Source: Prochlorococcus sp. scB245a_519A13
Lineage (GTDB): Bacteria; Cyanobacteriota; Cyanobacteriia; PCC-6307; Cyanobiaceae
Reading direction: 5' to 3'
Assembly: GCA_000634415.1 (NCBI GenBank)
Contig: JFNH01000004.1
Coordinates: 1-64,000, forward strand
Length of the DNA: 64,000 nucleotides
This document shows, piece after piece, positions 36,215-43,374 of this stretch. The number at the start of each line of letters is the position of its first letter. The first letter of the stretch is position 1. Below the pieces are notes generated by a model that was not told the origin of the DNA, ran no database searches, and worked only from the letters and a program-made list of their open reading frames with translations. Both the position numbers and the translations under genes were made by a program.

Positions 36215-37794
36215 AAGACCTTTGAAAATTCTTTTATAGATGAATCAAATTTTTTAAATGGTGGTTCATAATCTTTTATTGTTACTACACCTTTGAGATA
36301 TCTGTGATGACCTTTATCCAATTTGTCTAGGATTTCTGGACTCAAATTATCGTGATGATAATAATGTTTTCTAATGTACTCAGGTGAAGTATCACAAAAT
36401 GCAGAAACCTCATGAAGTTCCATACCATCACTTTGGAGCATGAAAGTGATAAATGAATGGCGAAAACTATACCAAGATATCTTTTTACCACTTCTTATAT
36501 TCATTGCTTTATTGACTAGTGGTTTACCATCCTCATGAAGTTTTCTTCTATCTGCTAAACCCGCTTCTATCATCATGTCTACCAGTGCTTCTTGCCATAT
36601 TCTTTCACTCCACTCTTCTCCAGTTTTTTGATTGCAAAAAATTAGATCATCAGGTTTTGTATAGTTGCTGATCTTCTTAAGTTGATCATAAATCTCGGTG
36701 ATTCGAGCAGGAATCTCAAAATATTCATTAGTTTTGTTTATTTGTGATGGTACTTTTACTTGCTTATAAAATTTTGAACTTCGCTCCGATCTTTCTGTAA
36801 TCTCTACTATATTTGACCATTTAAGTTGCTTTATAACACCAAATCTTAAACCAGTTTCTAACGCAATTCTCATTGCAAGATATACCATTTTTCTGTGCTT
36901 TATTTGATGTTTTGCTCTATTTGATGTTCCATCACCAAAGATTACACTTTTGAGAATAGGTTTTCCATCCAAAATATCAAAACCATACAGATCTCCATTG
37001 TGATCAAATTTAGAAATACCATGTTGATAATATTTTTCTCCTACTTTTAGTAGTGCTGATATTTCTTCTCTTTCAAACATTGAACGTCTTGTATCCTGGG
37101 TTTCTGCGGTAGTCACAGTCATATTTTCCTTTGGTTTTAAAGGTAACTGATTACGATTGATCCATCTCTGACGCACTCCAATAATTGAATATGCTCTGAT
37201 TATGTTGAATATCTCTCTTACAATTGTTTGTTTTCTTGGTAATGCTTTTCCATGTCTATCACACTTGTTGATAGTTCTTCTTCGGTAGTTGAAGTAACCT
37301 TCAAGATGATTGATATCCATAAGATGAATTGATGAATTATCTGACCTACCGAGTCCCCACTCTTTATCTTTAATAAATTGCAAATAATGTTGCATTTCAA
37401 ATGACATCCTTCGCCAAGTTTTTTCAGTAATAGTTCCTTCTTCTGGATTATTTAGTGGATTGATTCTTTTTTTTTCTTTTTCAATATATGTTTCAATCAT
37501 CCTTCTGATCGATAAAGTTTTAGTTTTTTCTCCACGATCAGTTTTATTTTTTAATTCAAAGAAAGTTTTAGTTCCTATTCTCTCAGCATCATTAAATCCA
37601 TCAATTGTAGGACTTGGATATCTTCCATCAGTCTCAAGAAGAGTGATCCAATGTCTACTCTTTGTTTTTTTATTAATGAAATACAAACTCCATTTATCAT
37701 TACGAGTTTTATCTCTAAAGATGTAAGCATTTCCTTCTTCACATCCTTTTAAAAAGTGCTTGTTTTGCACCCTGCCATTTACCTTAAATACCAT
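36211..37794 (-). CDS. Tyrosine recombinase (integrase) of the argJ island, with a divergent active site
   Basis: The 527-residue protein is long for an integrase. The C-terminal catalytic domain is visible: R317 in ETGLRFGVIKQLKW, a lysine-rich beta turn (QINKTNEYF), R445-H446 in YSFRHSF, and the tyrosine nucleophile at 478 or 479 in KHYYHHDN. The first His of the usual HxxR is Y442, and the usual GH before the nucleophile reads CD (FCDTSPEYIR). About 250 N-terminal residues should contain the arm-binding and core-binding domains. The gene reads inward from the right end, and its start is only 7 bp after the arm repeats, which overlap its promoter region. Confidence 0.88.
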   Translation of the reverse strand: MVFKVNGRVQNKHFLKGCEEGNAYIFRDKTRNDKWSLYFINKKTKSRHWITLLETDGRYPSPTIDGFNDAERIGTKTFFELKNKTDRGEKTKTLSIRRMIETYIEKEKKRINPLNNPEEGTITEKTWRRMSFEMQHYLQFIKDKEWGLGRSDNSSIHLMDINHLEGYFNYRRRTINKCDRHGKALPRKQTIVREIFNIIRAYSIIGVRQRWINRNQLPLKPKENMTVTTAETQDTRRSMFEREEISALLKVGEKYYQHGISKFDHNGDLYGFDILDGKPILKSVIFGDGTSNRAKHQIKHRKMVYLAMRIALETGLRFGVIKQLKWSNIVEITERSERSSKFYKQVKVPSQINKTNEYFEIPARITEIYDQLKKISNYTKPDDLIFCNQKTGEEWSERIWQEALVDMMIEAGLADRRKLHEDGKPLVNKAMNIRSGKKISWYSFRHSFITFMLQSDGMELHEVSAFCDTSPEYIRKHYYHHDNLSPEILDKLDKGHHRYLKGVVTIKDYEPPFKKFDSSIKEFSKVL

Positions 37795-37800
37795 GATTCC

Positions 37801-37883
37801 CGTTCACTATATGTTCACGCTTGCAAAGTCTGATCTACGTTATTACTAGAATTTTACGTCTTGCTCACCCTTTGTTCACACTC
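37801..37883 (+). repeat. Two tandem pairs of 11-bp repeats (candidate arm sites, right end of argJ island)
   Basis: CGTTCACTATA/TGTTCACGCTT lie at 37801-37822 and TGCTCACCCTT/TGTTCACACTC at 37862-37883. Each pair has an 11-bp period and all units share the orientation of the left-end pair at 28973. Because they lie directly upstream of the integrase start (37794), binding there could also repress its transcription. Confidence 0.7.
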
Positions 37884-37933
37884 CTATTATAGCACAAAAA
37901 CCCAGTTATTGCAACCTATTACAGGGATTTAGA

Positions 37934-37969
37934 GAGTATGTAGAAATAAACTCGGAATATACTACTTAA
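37934..37969 (+). repeat. Putative attR core: displaced 3' end of argJ
   Basis: Twelve codons reading EYVEINSEYTT-stop that match the argJ C-terminus at 28891-28926. The frame upstream no longer resembles ArgJ beyond about one further residue. The stop of the host's next gene (37962-38204, minus strand) overlaps this tail, so an uninterrupted host would have argJ and that gene convergent with an 8-bp overlap. Confidence 0.76.
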
Positions 37970-38204
37970 GTTTTAGTAAATCTAATGGTAGATATTCATT
38001 AATATAAAGAAACAGTATTGTTAAAGTTCCAATTACAGAGCCTATAAAACCTCCAAAAAAATTAACTAATAATCCAGATTGTTTAATTATTGCTTCTTCG
38101 TTTTTTTCTTCTTCAAAATTAGGAGAATCAACTACTTTTAAGCGCTGATTGGTTGTTGGTTGTTTAAGTTGTTGGTGTCGGATGAGGGCTTCGAAATCAG
38201 GCAT
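37962..38204 (-). CDS. Small hypothetical membrane protein downstream of the ParA-like gene
   Basis: An 80-residue protein with one hydrophobic region near 45-70 (LLVNFFGGFIGSVIGTLTILFLYI). Its ATG lies inside the ParA-like gene and overlaps its end by 67 bp; no later ATG, GTG or TTG fits better. It is probably co-translated with the ATPase. No named family is recognised. Confidence 0.55.
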   Translation of the reverse strand: MPDFEALIRHQQLKQPTTNQRLKVVDSPNFEEEKNEEAIIKQSGLLVNFFGGFIGSVIGTLTILFLYINEYLPLDLLKLK

Positions 38205-38809
38205 GGAATTTGTGAGGCAATTGAACAGTAAGCAGACCAGCCCGTCATTCGACGAGGATCTGATCTACCTAAATCGTCTACAGCTTCAAATACAGCATTG
38301 CCCGAGGCTTCTGCTTTATCAAATGCTGAAAGTAAGGGTATAAATGTATCAAAAACATATAAACCAAAATTTTCTAGAGCTGCTTTGGCTTGTTGCGCTG
38401 CTTTTTGCTGTCTAAAATCAACTTTTACTATTACTACAGCATGGTTAACTTTTAAGTTGCTTAATAAATTAGCTAGTTCAACAGTTAATTCTACTGATCT
38501 TGCTTTTGCAGTTGTAGGTAAAATAACTAAATCTGAGCCATACGCTAAGTGTTTAAGTTCTTCTTGATCACTGCTAGCCTGGCCATCAGTTATTACAATT
38601 TCTGATGATCTTGATGCTTTAGCAGCTGAACTGACGGGGAAGACTGGAAATGGAAGATTGCCTCTTGATGCGTATGCCAAAGCAGATCTATTCTTGTCGG
38701 CATCGACTATGCAAACTTTTTTGCCTTTAGAATGCCAAACACTAGCAAGGTGAATACTTGTACAGGTTTTGGCTACCCCTCCTTTTTGTCCGCAAACGGT
38801 AATGAACAA
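38138..38809 (-). CDS. ParA/MinD-like ATPase
   Basis: The 223-residue P-loop ATPase has the deviant Walker A motif GQKGGVAKTCTS (residues 7-18) and DADKNRSALAY, both typical of the ParA/Soj group. Such proteins position plasmids, chromosomes or carboxysomes, but no ParB-type partner is adjacent, so it is an orphan. It lies just outside the right end of the argJ island and reads toward it. The role is unknown. Confidence 0.82.
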   Translation of the reverse strand: MFITVCGQKGGVAKTCTSIHLASVWHSKGKKVCIVDADKNRSALAYASRGNLPFPVFPVSSAAKASRSSEIVITDGQASSDQEELKHLAYGSDLVILPTTAKARSVELTVELANLLSNLKVNHAVVIVKVDFRQQKAAQQAKAALENFGLYVFDTFIPLLSAFDKAEASGNAVFEAVDDLGRSDPRRMTGWSAYCSIASQIPCLISKPSSDTNNLNNQQPISA

Positions 38810-38959
38810 TTTTTTTTTTAATTTCTCTTACTTTGGAGAATAATTTCTTAATGTCAAGAGAAATTGATTTTTTAATGCTTTAAAACTTATTTTTTGAAAT
38901 ATTTTAAAGAAGTTAATATTTTTAGATAACCTTATAAAGTTCCTTATTTAAATTGGCTA

Positions 38960-39922
38960 GTGAAGAAAAGAATTGGATTAGGTACGTGGTCTTGGGGGAA
39001 TAAGCTTTTCTGGAATTACCAATCTACAAATGACGATGATTTACGTGAGACATATTATGAAGCGTTACGAAGAGGTTTCGATCTAATTGATACTGCAGAT
39101 TCTTACGGTACTGGAAATCTTCAGGGTAGAAGTGAATTGTTGATAGGAAAATTTTTACTAAATACTCCTTCAGCAAAGAAAAAAAGAATTCAAGTAGCAA
39201 CCAAACTTGCACCTTATCCCTGGAGAATAGGTAACAGAGGTTTTAATAAACCTTTTTTGAACAGTTTAAAAAGACTTAATAACAAATTAGATATAGTGCA
39301 ATTACATTGGTCAACTGCAAAATACAATCCTTGGCAGGAATTAGGTCTGTTGAATAATCTTTGTGATTTAAAAGATGAAGGCTTTGATTTTCAAATAGGC
39401 TTATCAAATATAGGCCCTAAAAGATTGATGAAATTAATTAATTTCTTAGCAAAAAGAGATCAGAACCTAAAGAGTGTTCAAATACAGTTTTCTTTGCTTG
39501 CTCCCGATTTAGGAAAACAATATCAGGTGAAAAAAATTTGTGACGAAAATAATATTGATTTCTTTGCTTATAGTCCTTTGTCCTTTGGAATACTTTGTAT
39601 TGATCCAGATAAAGAACAGAAAAAAGAAAAAAGTTTTATTCGCAATGCATTATTTGAAAACTATAAAAAACCAACATATGAATTGCGGAGGTGTTTAAAA
39701 AGAATTGCGAATCAAAGATCAGTTTCCCAAGCGCAAGTAGCAATTAATTGGTGTTGTTATCAAGGAGCTATTCCGCTCGTTGGAATGCGAAAAAAATCTC
39801 AAGTTATAGATGTATCGAATGTATTCAAGTGGAATTTAAATAAAAGTGAATTTAAAGTACTTCAGGAATTGTCAAAAAAATGTTTAAAAAAAATGCCTAA
39901 AAATCCTTTTTCAAGTATTTAA
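38960..39922 (+). CDS. Aldo/keto reductase
   Basis: The 320-residue protein has the aldo-keto reductase fold. Catalytic D and Y appear in FDLIDTADSYG, K in VATKLAP and H in VQLHWS; NADP-binding residues sit in the C-terminal segment AINWCCYQGAIPLVGMRK. The start is GTG at 38960, divergent from the ParA-like gene. The substrate is unknown. Confidence 0.9.
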   Translation: MKKRIGLGTWSWGNKLFWNYQSTNDDDLRETYYEALRRGFDLIDTADSYGTGNLQGRSELLIGKFLLNTPSAKKKRIQVATKLAPYPWRIGNRGFNKPFLNSLKRLNNKLDIVQLHWSTAKYNPWQELGLLNNLCDLKDEGFDFQIGLSNIGPKRLMKLINFLAKRDQNLKSVQIQFSLLAPDLGKQYQVKKICDENNIDFFAYSPLSFGILCIDPDKEQKKEKSFIRNALFENYKKPTYELRRCLKRIANQRSVSQAQVAINWCCYQGAIPLVGMRKKSQVIDVSNVFKWNLNKSEFKVLQELSKKCLKKMPKNPFSSI

Positions 39923-39930
39923 TTAAATTT

Positions 39931-40068
39931 TTAGCTAGATATTTTCTTATTTTTTTTTATTTGACAACCATTATTCCATATTTCATTGGGAAATTTTTCG
40001 CCAGTGAATCTAATAACTCTTGGTTTGAGATTTATTATCAAGTCATTCAGTTTTTTATTAGATTCCAT
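39931..40068 (-). CDS. Small basic hypothetical protein (45 aa)
   Basis: An ATG-started, 45-residue frame, rich in lysine and asparagine (NLKPRVIRFTGEKFPNEIW). It lies directly downstream of the tmRNA gene on the same strand. A clean frame with ordinary codon use in an otherwise empty 300-bp gap makes it plausible, but no family is recognised. Confidence 0.4.
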   Translation of the reverse strand: MESNKKLNDLIINLKPRVIRFTGEKFPNEIWNNGCQIKKNKKISS

Positions 40069-40230
40069 TTTGCAAGATTCGATTTTTTAATAAGATAAAT
40101 TAATTTAAAACTTATCTTCTCAGTATTTATACTTATAAAATTAAAAAAATTCTTTTTAATACAAGCATTTGCAGCAATATTTACACACTAATAAATAATC
40201 TATTACAACTTCTTAGTTATTTAAAAAAAG

Positions 40231-40510
40231 TGGAGTCCTTCCAGACTCCTCGTATCATTTGGTTGATAAGGCTGATATAACCCCATCTCCTTTAGGATCA
40301 AGCAGCAACTGGTGCTGTTTGACGGGAGAAACTAACGATTTTGTTAGCATTTGTGTTTTTGCTCTAACCGAGCCGGCTTCAGTCACCTTCCTTATGCCCC
40401 GTCGAAACCATTACAACCCCAAATAGTGGAGTTGAGCGGAATCGAACCGCTGTCCGAAACATCGGTTGAGATCACCTAGTCCAATTGGACATTTATATTC
40501 TGACAGGCAA
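40231..40510 (-). ncRNA. ssrA: Two-piece (permuted) transfer-messenger RNA
   Basis: The minus strand carries both tmRNA pieces in permuted order. First comes the acceptor piece with a T-arm (GCGGTTCGATTCCGC) and 3' end CAACTCCA at 40427; then the coding piece starting GGGGTTGTAATGG near 40420. GGGGTTG and CAACTCC pair as the acceptor stem. The tag frame is at 40298-40348 and reads ANKIVSFSRQTAPVAA-stop, the type known from Prochlorococcus. It rescues stalled ribosomes and tags the product for proteolysis. The outer ends are approximate, and the final CCA is not fully encoded. Confidence 0.93.
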
Positions 40511-40550
40511 AATGGTTATTGAATAGTTTTTTTACTAAGTTTTATCGTAT

Positions 40551-41675
40551 ATGAATGTAGTGGCATCGTCTCCGGAGGGACTAGAGAAATCTTTAGCAAA
40601 AGAAATTTCAAATTTAGGTGGCTTTAATATTAATACTTATAAAAGATTTATTAATTTTGAATGTGATTTTGAAACTTTTTATAGAGTTCATTTCTATTCC
40701 AGATTAGCTTTTCGTTTTTATAGAGAAATTGCAAGTTTTAATTGCTATGACAAGCAATCTTTATATGCGGGGGTAAGAGATTCATTTGATTGGTTAAATT
40801 GGTTGCACTTTGATAAAACGTTTAATGTTCAAGTAACTGGGAGAACATCTTCTTTACGTCATACTCATTTCACTGCTCTTGAAGTAAAAAATTCTATAAC
40901 TGATTTGCAACAGGCAGTTTGGAATAAAAGATCAAATATTTCTCTAGATAATCCTGACTTTATAATTCATCTGCATTTAAATAATAATAAAGCAATTCTC
41001 AGTCTTCAAAGCAGCGTAGAAAGCTTACACAAAAGAGGCTATAGACCGGCAATTGGAAATGCTCCATTAAAAGAAAATTTAGCTTCTGGATTGATAAATA
41101 TGACTCAATGGAATGGTGAAGTTCCATTAATAGATTTTATGTGTGGCTCGGGAACTTTTTTAATTGAGGCAGTCAACCAATTCCTTGGAGTTCCAATAAA
41201 TATTGATCAAGTATATCTTTTTGAGAATTGGTTGGACTTTAGGAAAGATATTTATCTTAATGAAAAAAATAAGGCAAAAAATAAAATTATAAATTATGAA
41301 AAATTACCAACAATAATAGGTTGTGAAATTAATAAAAAGGTTTTTGAGCAGGCGAATCTAAACATATCATTAGCTGGACTCGAAAATTATATTGAGCTTA
41401 TAAATAATGATTTTTTGGCACTTCAATTAAGTTGCAAACCTGGGATAATCATTTGTAATCCTCCATACGGCAAAAAATTAGGCGATGAAAATGAATTGAT
41501 TTGTTTATATAAACAAATGGGAATCTTCCTAAAGAATAATTTTTCAGGTTGGGAATTTTGGCTGCTAAGTGGAAATCCAAAACTAACAAAATATTTGAAA
41601 ATGAAATCTTCATTGAAAATTCCCGTTAGTAATGGGGGAATAGATTGTAGATGGATAAAGTATTTAATAAGGTAA
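40551..41675 (+). CDS. THUMP-domain RNA methyltransferase (RlmL/Trm14-like)
   Basis: The 374-residue protein has an N-terminal ferredoxin-like/THUMP RNA-binding region (about 1-165) and a methyltransferase domain: LIDFMCGSGTFLIEA for SAM binding (about 198-212), IIGCEINKKVF, and the NPPYGKKLG catalytic motif near 302. This is the UPF0020/RlmL N2-guanine methyltransferase family, acting on 23S rRNA or tRNA. The target cannot be chosen from sequence by eye. Confidence 0.88.
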   Translation: MNVVASSPEGLEKSLAKEISNLGGFNINTYKRFINFECDFETFYRVHFYSRLAFRFYREIASFNCYDKQSLYAGVRDSFDWLNWLHFDKTFNVQVTGRTSSLRHTHFTALEVKNSITDLQQAVWNKRSNISLDNPDFIIHLHLNNNKAILSLQSSVESLHKRGYRPAIGNAPLKENLASGLINMTQWNGEVPLIDFMCGSGTFLIEAVNQFLGVPINIDQVYLFENWLDFRKDIYLNEKNKAKNKIINYEKLPTIIGCEINKKVFEQANLNISLAGLENYIELINNDFLALQLSCKPGIIICNPPYGKKLGDENELICLYKQMGIFLKNNFSGWEFWLLSGNPKLTKYLKMKSSLKIPVSNGGIDCRWIKYLIR

Positions 41676-41676
41676 T

Positions 41677-42063
41677 TTATTTTTTGCCTAAAACGGCCTT
41701 TGTTGTCTTGCCTAAACCCTCAAATGTTTGAGGAAGATAAGGTCCTTTGGCTAATTTTCCTCCAAGCTTCAAACTTAAGCCAGCAAGAAATAAATCGATA
41801 AATGTTATGAGTAATAAATTATATTCAATATTCCAGTTATTATATTTGGTTAGAAAAAGATAAAAAATAATATGGATGCAAATTAGTACTAATAATAATA
41901 ATGTGCTGCCAATTGCCAAAAATATTCCACCACTAATTAATCTTCTTTTTTCTCTATCCACTTCTTGAAGAGCTATTCTTACATGCAAATCCATCACTGA
42001 ACTTGCTATAGCCGAAATTCTAGAAGCTGTATTCGCAAAGTTTTTATTTTTTGGTTTTTCCAT
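41677..42063 (-). CDS. Phage holin-family-like (holin superfamily III / DUF1469-type) membrane protein
   Basis: The 128-residue protein has two hydrophobic helices (about 47-72 and 80-100) separated by a short loop, after a helical N-terminus (AIASSVMDLHVRIALQEVDREKRRL). This layout is typical of the putative holin-X family, which in cyanobacteria is a small membrane protein near DUF883-like genes. It pairs with the gene starting at 42526, 1 bp apart. A lytic role is not implied. Confidence 0.62.
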   Translation of the reverse strand: MEKPKNKNFANTASRISAIASSVMDLHVRIALQEVDREKRRLISGGIFLAIGSTLLLLVLICIHIIFYLFLTKYNNWNIEYNLLLITFIDLFLAGLSLKLGGKLAKGPYLPQTFEGLGKTTKAVLGKK

Positions 42064-42064
42064 A

Positions 42065-42526
42065 TTATTTTCTGCCGCTGTTTAGGAGAGTTCCTATTAG
42101 TAAACCAATACCAGCCGCAATAGCAATAGATAATAGTGGTTTTTTTCTTATTGGACTTTCTATTTTGGGTCTAAGTGTATTATTCAGTTCTTCTAATAAT
42201 TCTTCTAATTGACTTTCTATAGGCTCAATTTTTTCTGATATTTCCCAATTGTTTTCTTTTATAGAATCAATGATTTCAAATAGTTGGTTTTTTATTCCAA
42301 TTGCTGAGGTCCCACTATGGCTAGCTATTACTTCAACTAAATCATCAATACTCCCTTTTGTGGCTTCAAGGGTTTTTTGTGCAATGTTAGGCCATTTTTC
42401 TTTTATTAAAGGTATTAAACTGTCAATTCTTTCAAGTAACCATTTTTCCGAGATAACTTCTTTTTCAGGAAGATCAGAGTTATCTTTTTTTTCTTCTACT
42501 TCTTGGGGAGGATGGTAAGTCTCCAT
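42065..42526 (-). CDS. DUF883/ElaB-like membrane-anchored protein
   Basis: A 153-residue protein with long amphipathic helices and a C-terminal anchor, RKKPLLSIAIAAGIGLLIGTLLNSGRK by position near 127-153. This matches the layout of YqjD/ElaB (DUF883) proteins, which bind ribosomes or the inner membrane. It is first in an operon with the holin-like gene. Confidence 0.6.
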   Translation of the reverse strand: METYHPPQEVEEKKDNSDLPEKEVISEKWLLERIDSLIPLIKEKWPNIAQKTLEATKGSIDDLVEVIASHSGTSAIGIKNQLFEIIDSIKENNWEISEKIEPIESQLEELLEELNNTLRPKIESPIRKKPLLSIAIAAGIGLLIGTLLNSGRK

Positions 42527-42714
42527 TATTTAAACTTATTTATTTTAAGATTAGACCCTATTTTCTTAATTTGGAACCCTTATCTAAAGAATTGTGCGAT
42601 TTATGTAGAATAAAAACATATAAAAGTTTATTTACATTTTATTTATCTACTCTGTTCTGTAAGAAGGTTTTGTTAAGCTATTACTGAATTTATTAAATCA
42701 GTTTAAATTTCATC

Positions 42715-42852
42715 ATGGATATTACATTTGCATCATTAATTTTTGCATCTCGCACAATCCCTACAGACTTTGGATTAGTAGCTGCAGCTATTGCAGGAGC
42801 TGGAAGTTTGCTATTCATTGCCTTAAGATTTGTTCCTGATGCAAGTAATTAA
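42715..42852 (+). CDS. Small single-span membrane protein (45 aa)
   Basis: A 45-residue frame with ATG at 42715. It holds one clear transmembrane helix (GLVAAAIAGAGSLLFIALRF, about 20-39) and a short tail VPDASN. It stands alone in a 400-bp gap, with a normal stop and cyanobacterial codon use. Size and form recall small photosystem or cytochrome b6f subunits, but it matches none of the PsbM/X/Y, Psb30, PsaM or PetM/N sequences I know. Confidence 0.6.
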   Translation: MDITFASLIFASRTIPTDFGLVAAAIAGAGSLLFIALRFVPDASN

Positions 42853-42935
42853 ATAACAGGAACCATCTATAAGAAAATATATCTTTATCTCAACTTTGTT
42901 TTGAAAATAGATTTGATTTATTTATCAACTAGATA

Positions 42936-43298
42936 ATGAATAAATGGGTTTTGCTTGAACATAAAGTTTATTCTGCTAACTCTTTAGATGTTCATTATGA
43001 TTTTCTTGTTGAAAATGGAATAGATTGTTTAACTTGGAAATTTTTAAAACTACCTCTATTAAATCAAGCTTCAATAGAAATTTATAAGCAGCCAAATCAT
43101 CGACTTGTATGGCTATCCAGGATAGAACACGAACTTTCTGATAAAAGAGGCTTTGTAAAAAGAATTGATCATGGAATATTTAAAAACGTTTCTGATAAAT
43201 TTGACTCTGAATATTATAGATTCATTTTGGATGGTGAACTTCTTTATGGTTTGTTTGAAATTTCGGCAAATTCATGCCGAATGAGCAAAAATTTTTAA
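42936..43298 (+). CDS. LigD 3'-phosphoesterase-like small protein
   Basis: The 120-residue protein starts KWVLLEHKVYSANSLDVHYDFLVENGIDCLTWKFLKLP (residues 3-40 by position). It resembles the LigD phosphoesterase domain consensus H...HYD-x-x-L-E-x-G-x-L-x-x-W-x-x-P, which carries metal-binding His and Asp. The stand-alone size and lack of a Ku or ligase neighbour are unlike full bacterial NHEJ loci. Key His and Asp residues are present by eye (H9, H20, D22), but the alignment is mine. Confidence 0.5.
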   Translation: MNKWVLLEHKVYSANSLDVHYDFLVENGIDCLTWKFLKLPLLNQASIEIYKQPNHRLVWLSRIEHELSDKRGFVKRIDHGIFKNVSDKFDSEYYRFILDGELLYGLFEISANSCRMSKNF

Positions 43299-43374
43299 TA
43301 CTCATTTATAAATAAACGTAATATTTCTATTGAGAATTTTTGCAAATTAGTTATTCTTATTTAGCTATTGAGAC

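Larger units (their letters stand above)
28927..37969. mobile_element. Putative integrative island in argJ with tyrosine recombinase
   Basis: About 9 kb between the two argJ-tail copies. It encodes a tyrosine recombinase at the right end reading inward, two TPR proteins, a DUF697-like membrane protein, a membrane protein with a possible nuclease core, and several small or secreted unknowns. Tandem TGTTCAC-type 11-bp repeats lie inside both ends (one pair left, two pairs right). Prochlorococcus genomes are known to carry recombinase-bearing integrative elements (tycheposons), mostly at tRNAs; this one uses a protein gene. No tRNA is present at either end. Confidence 0.78.
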
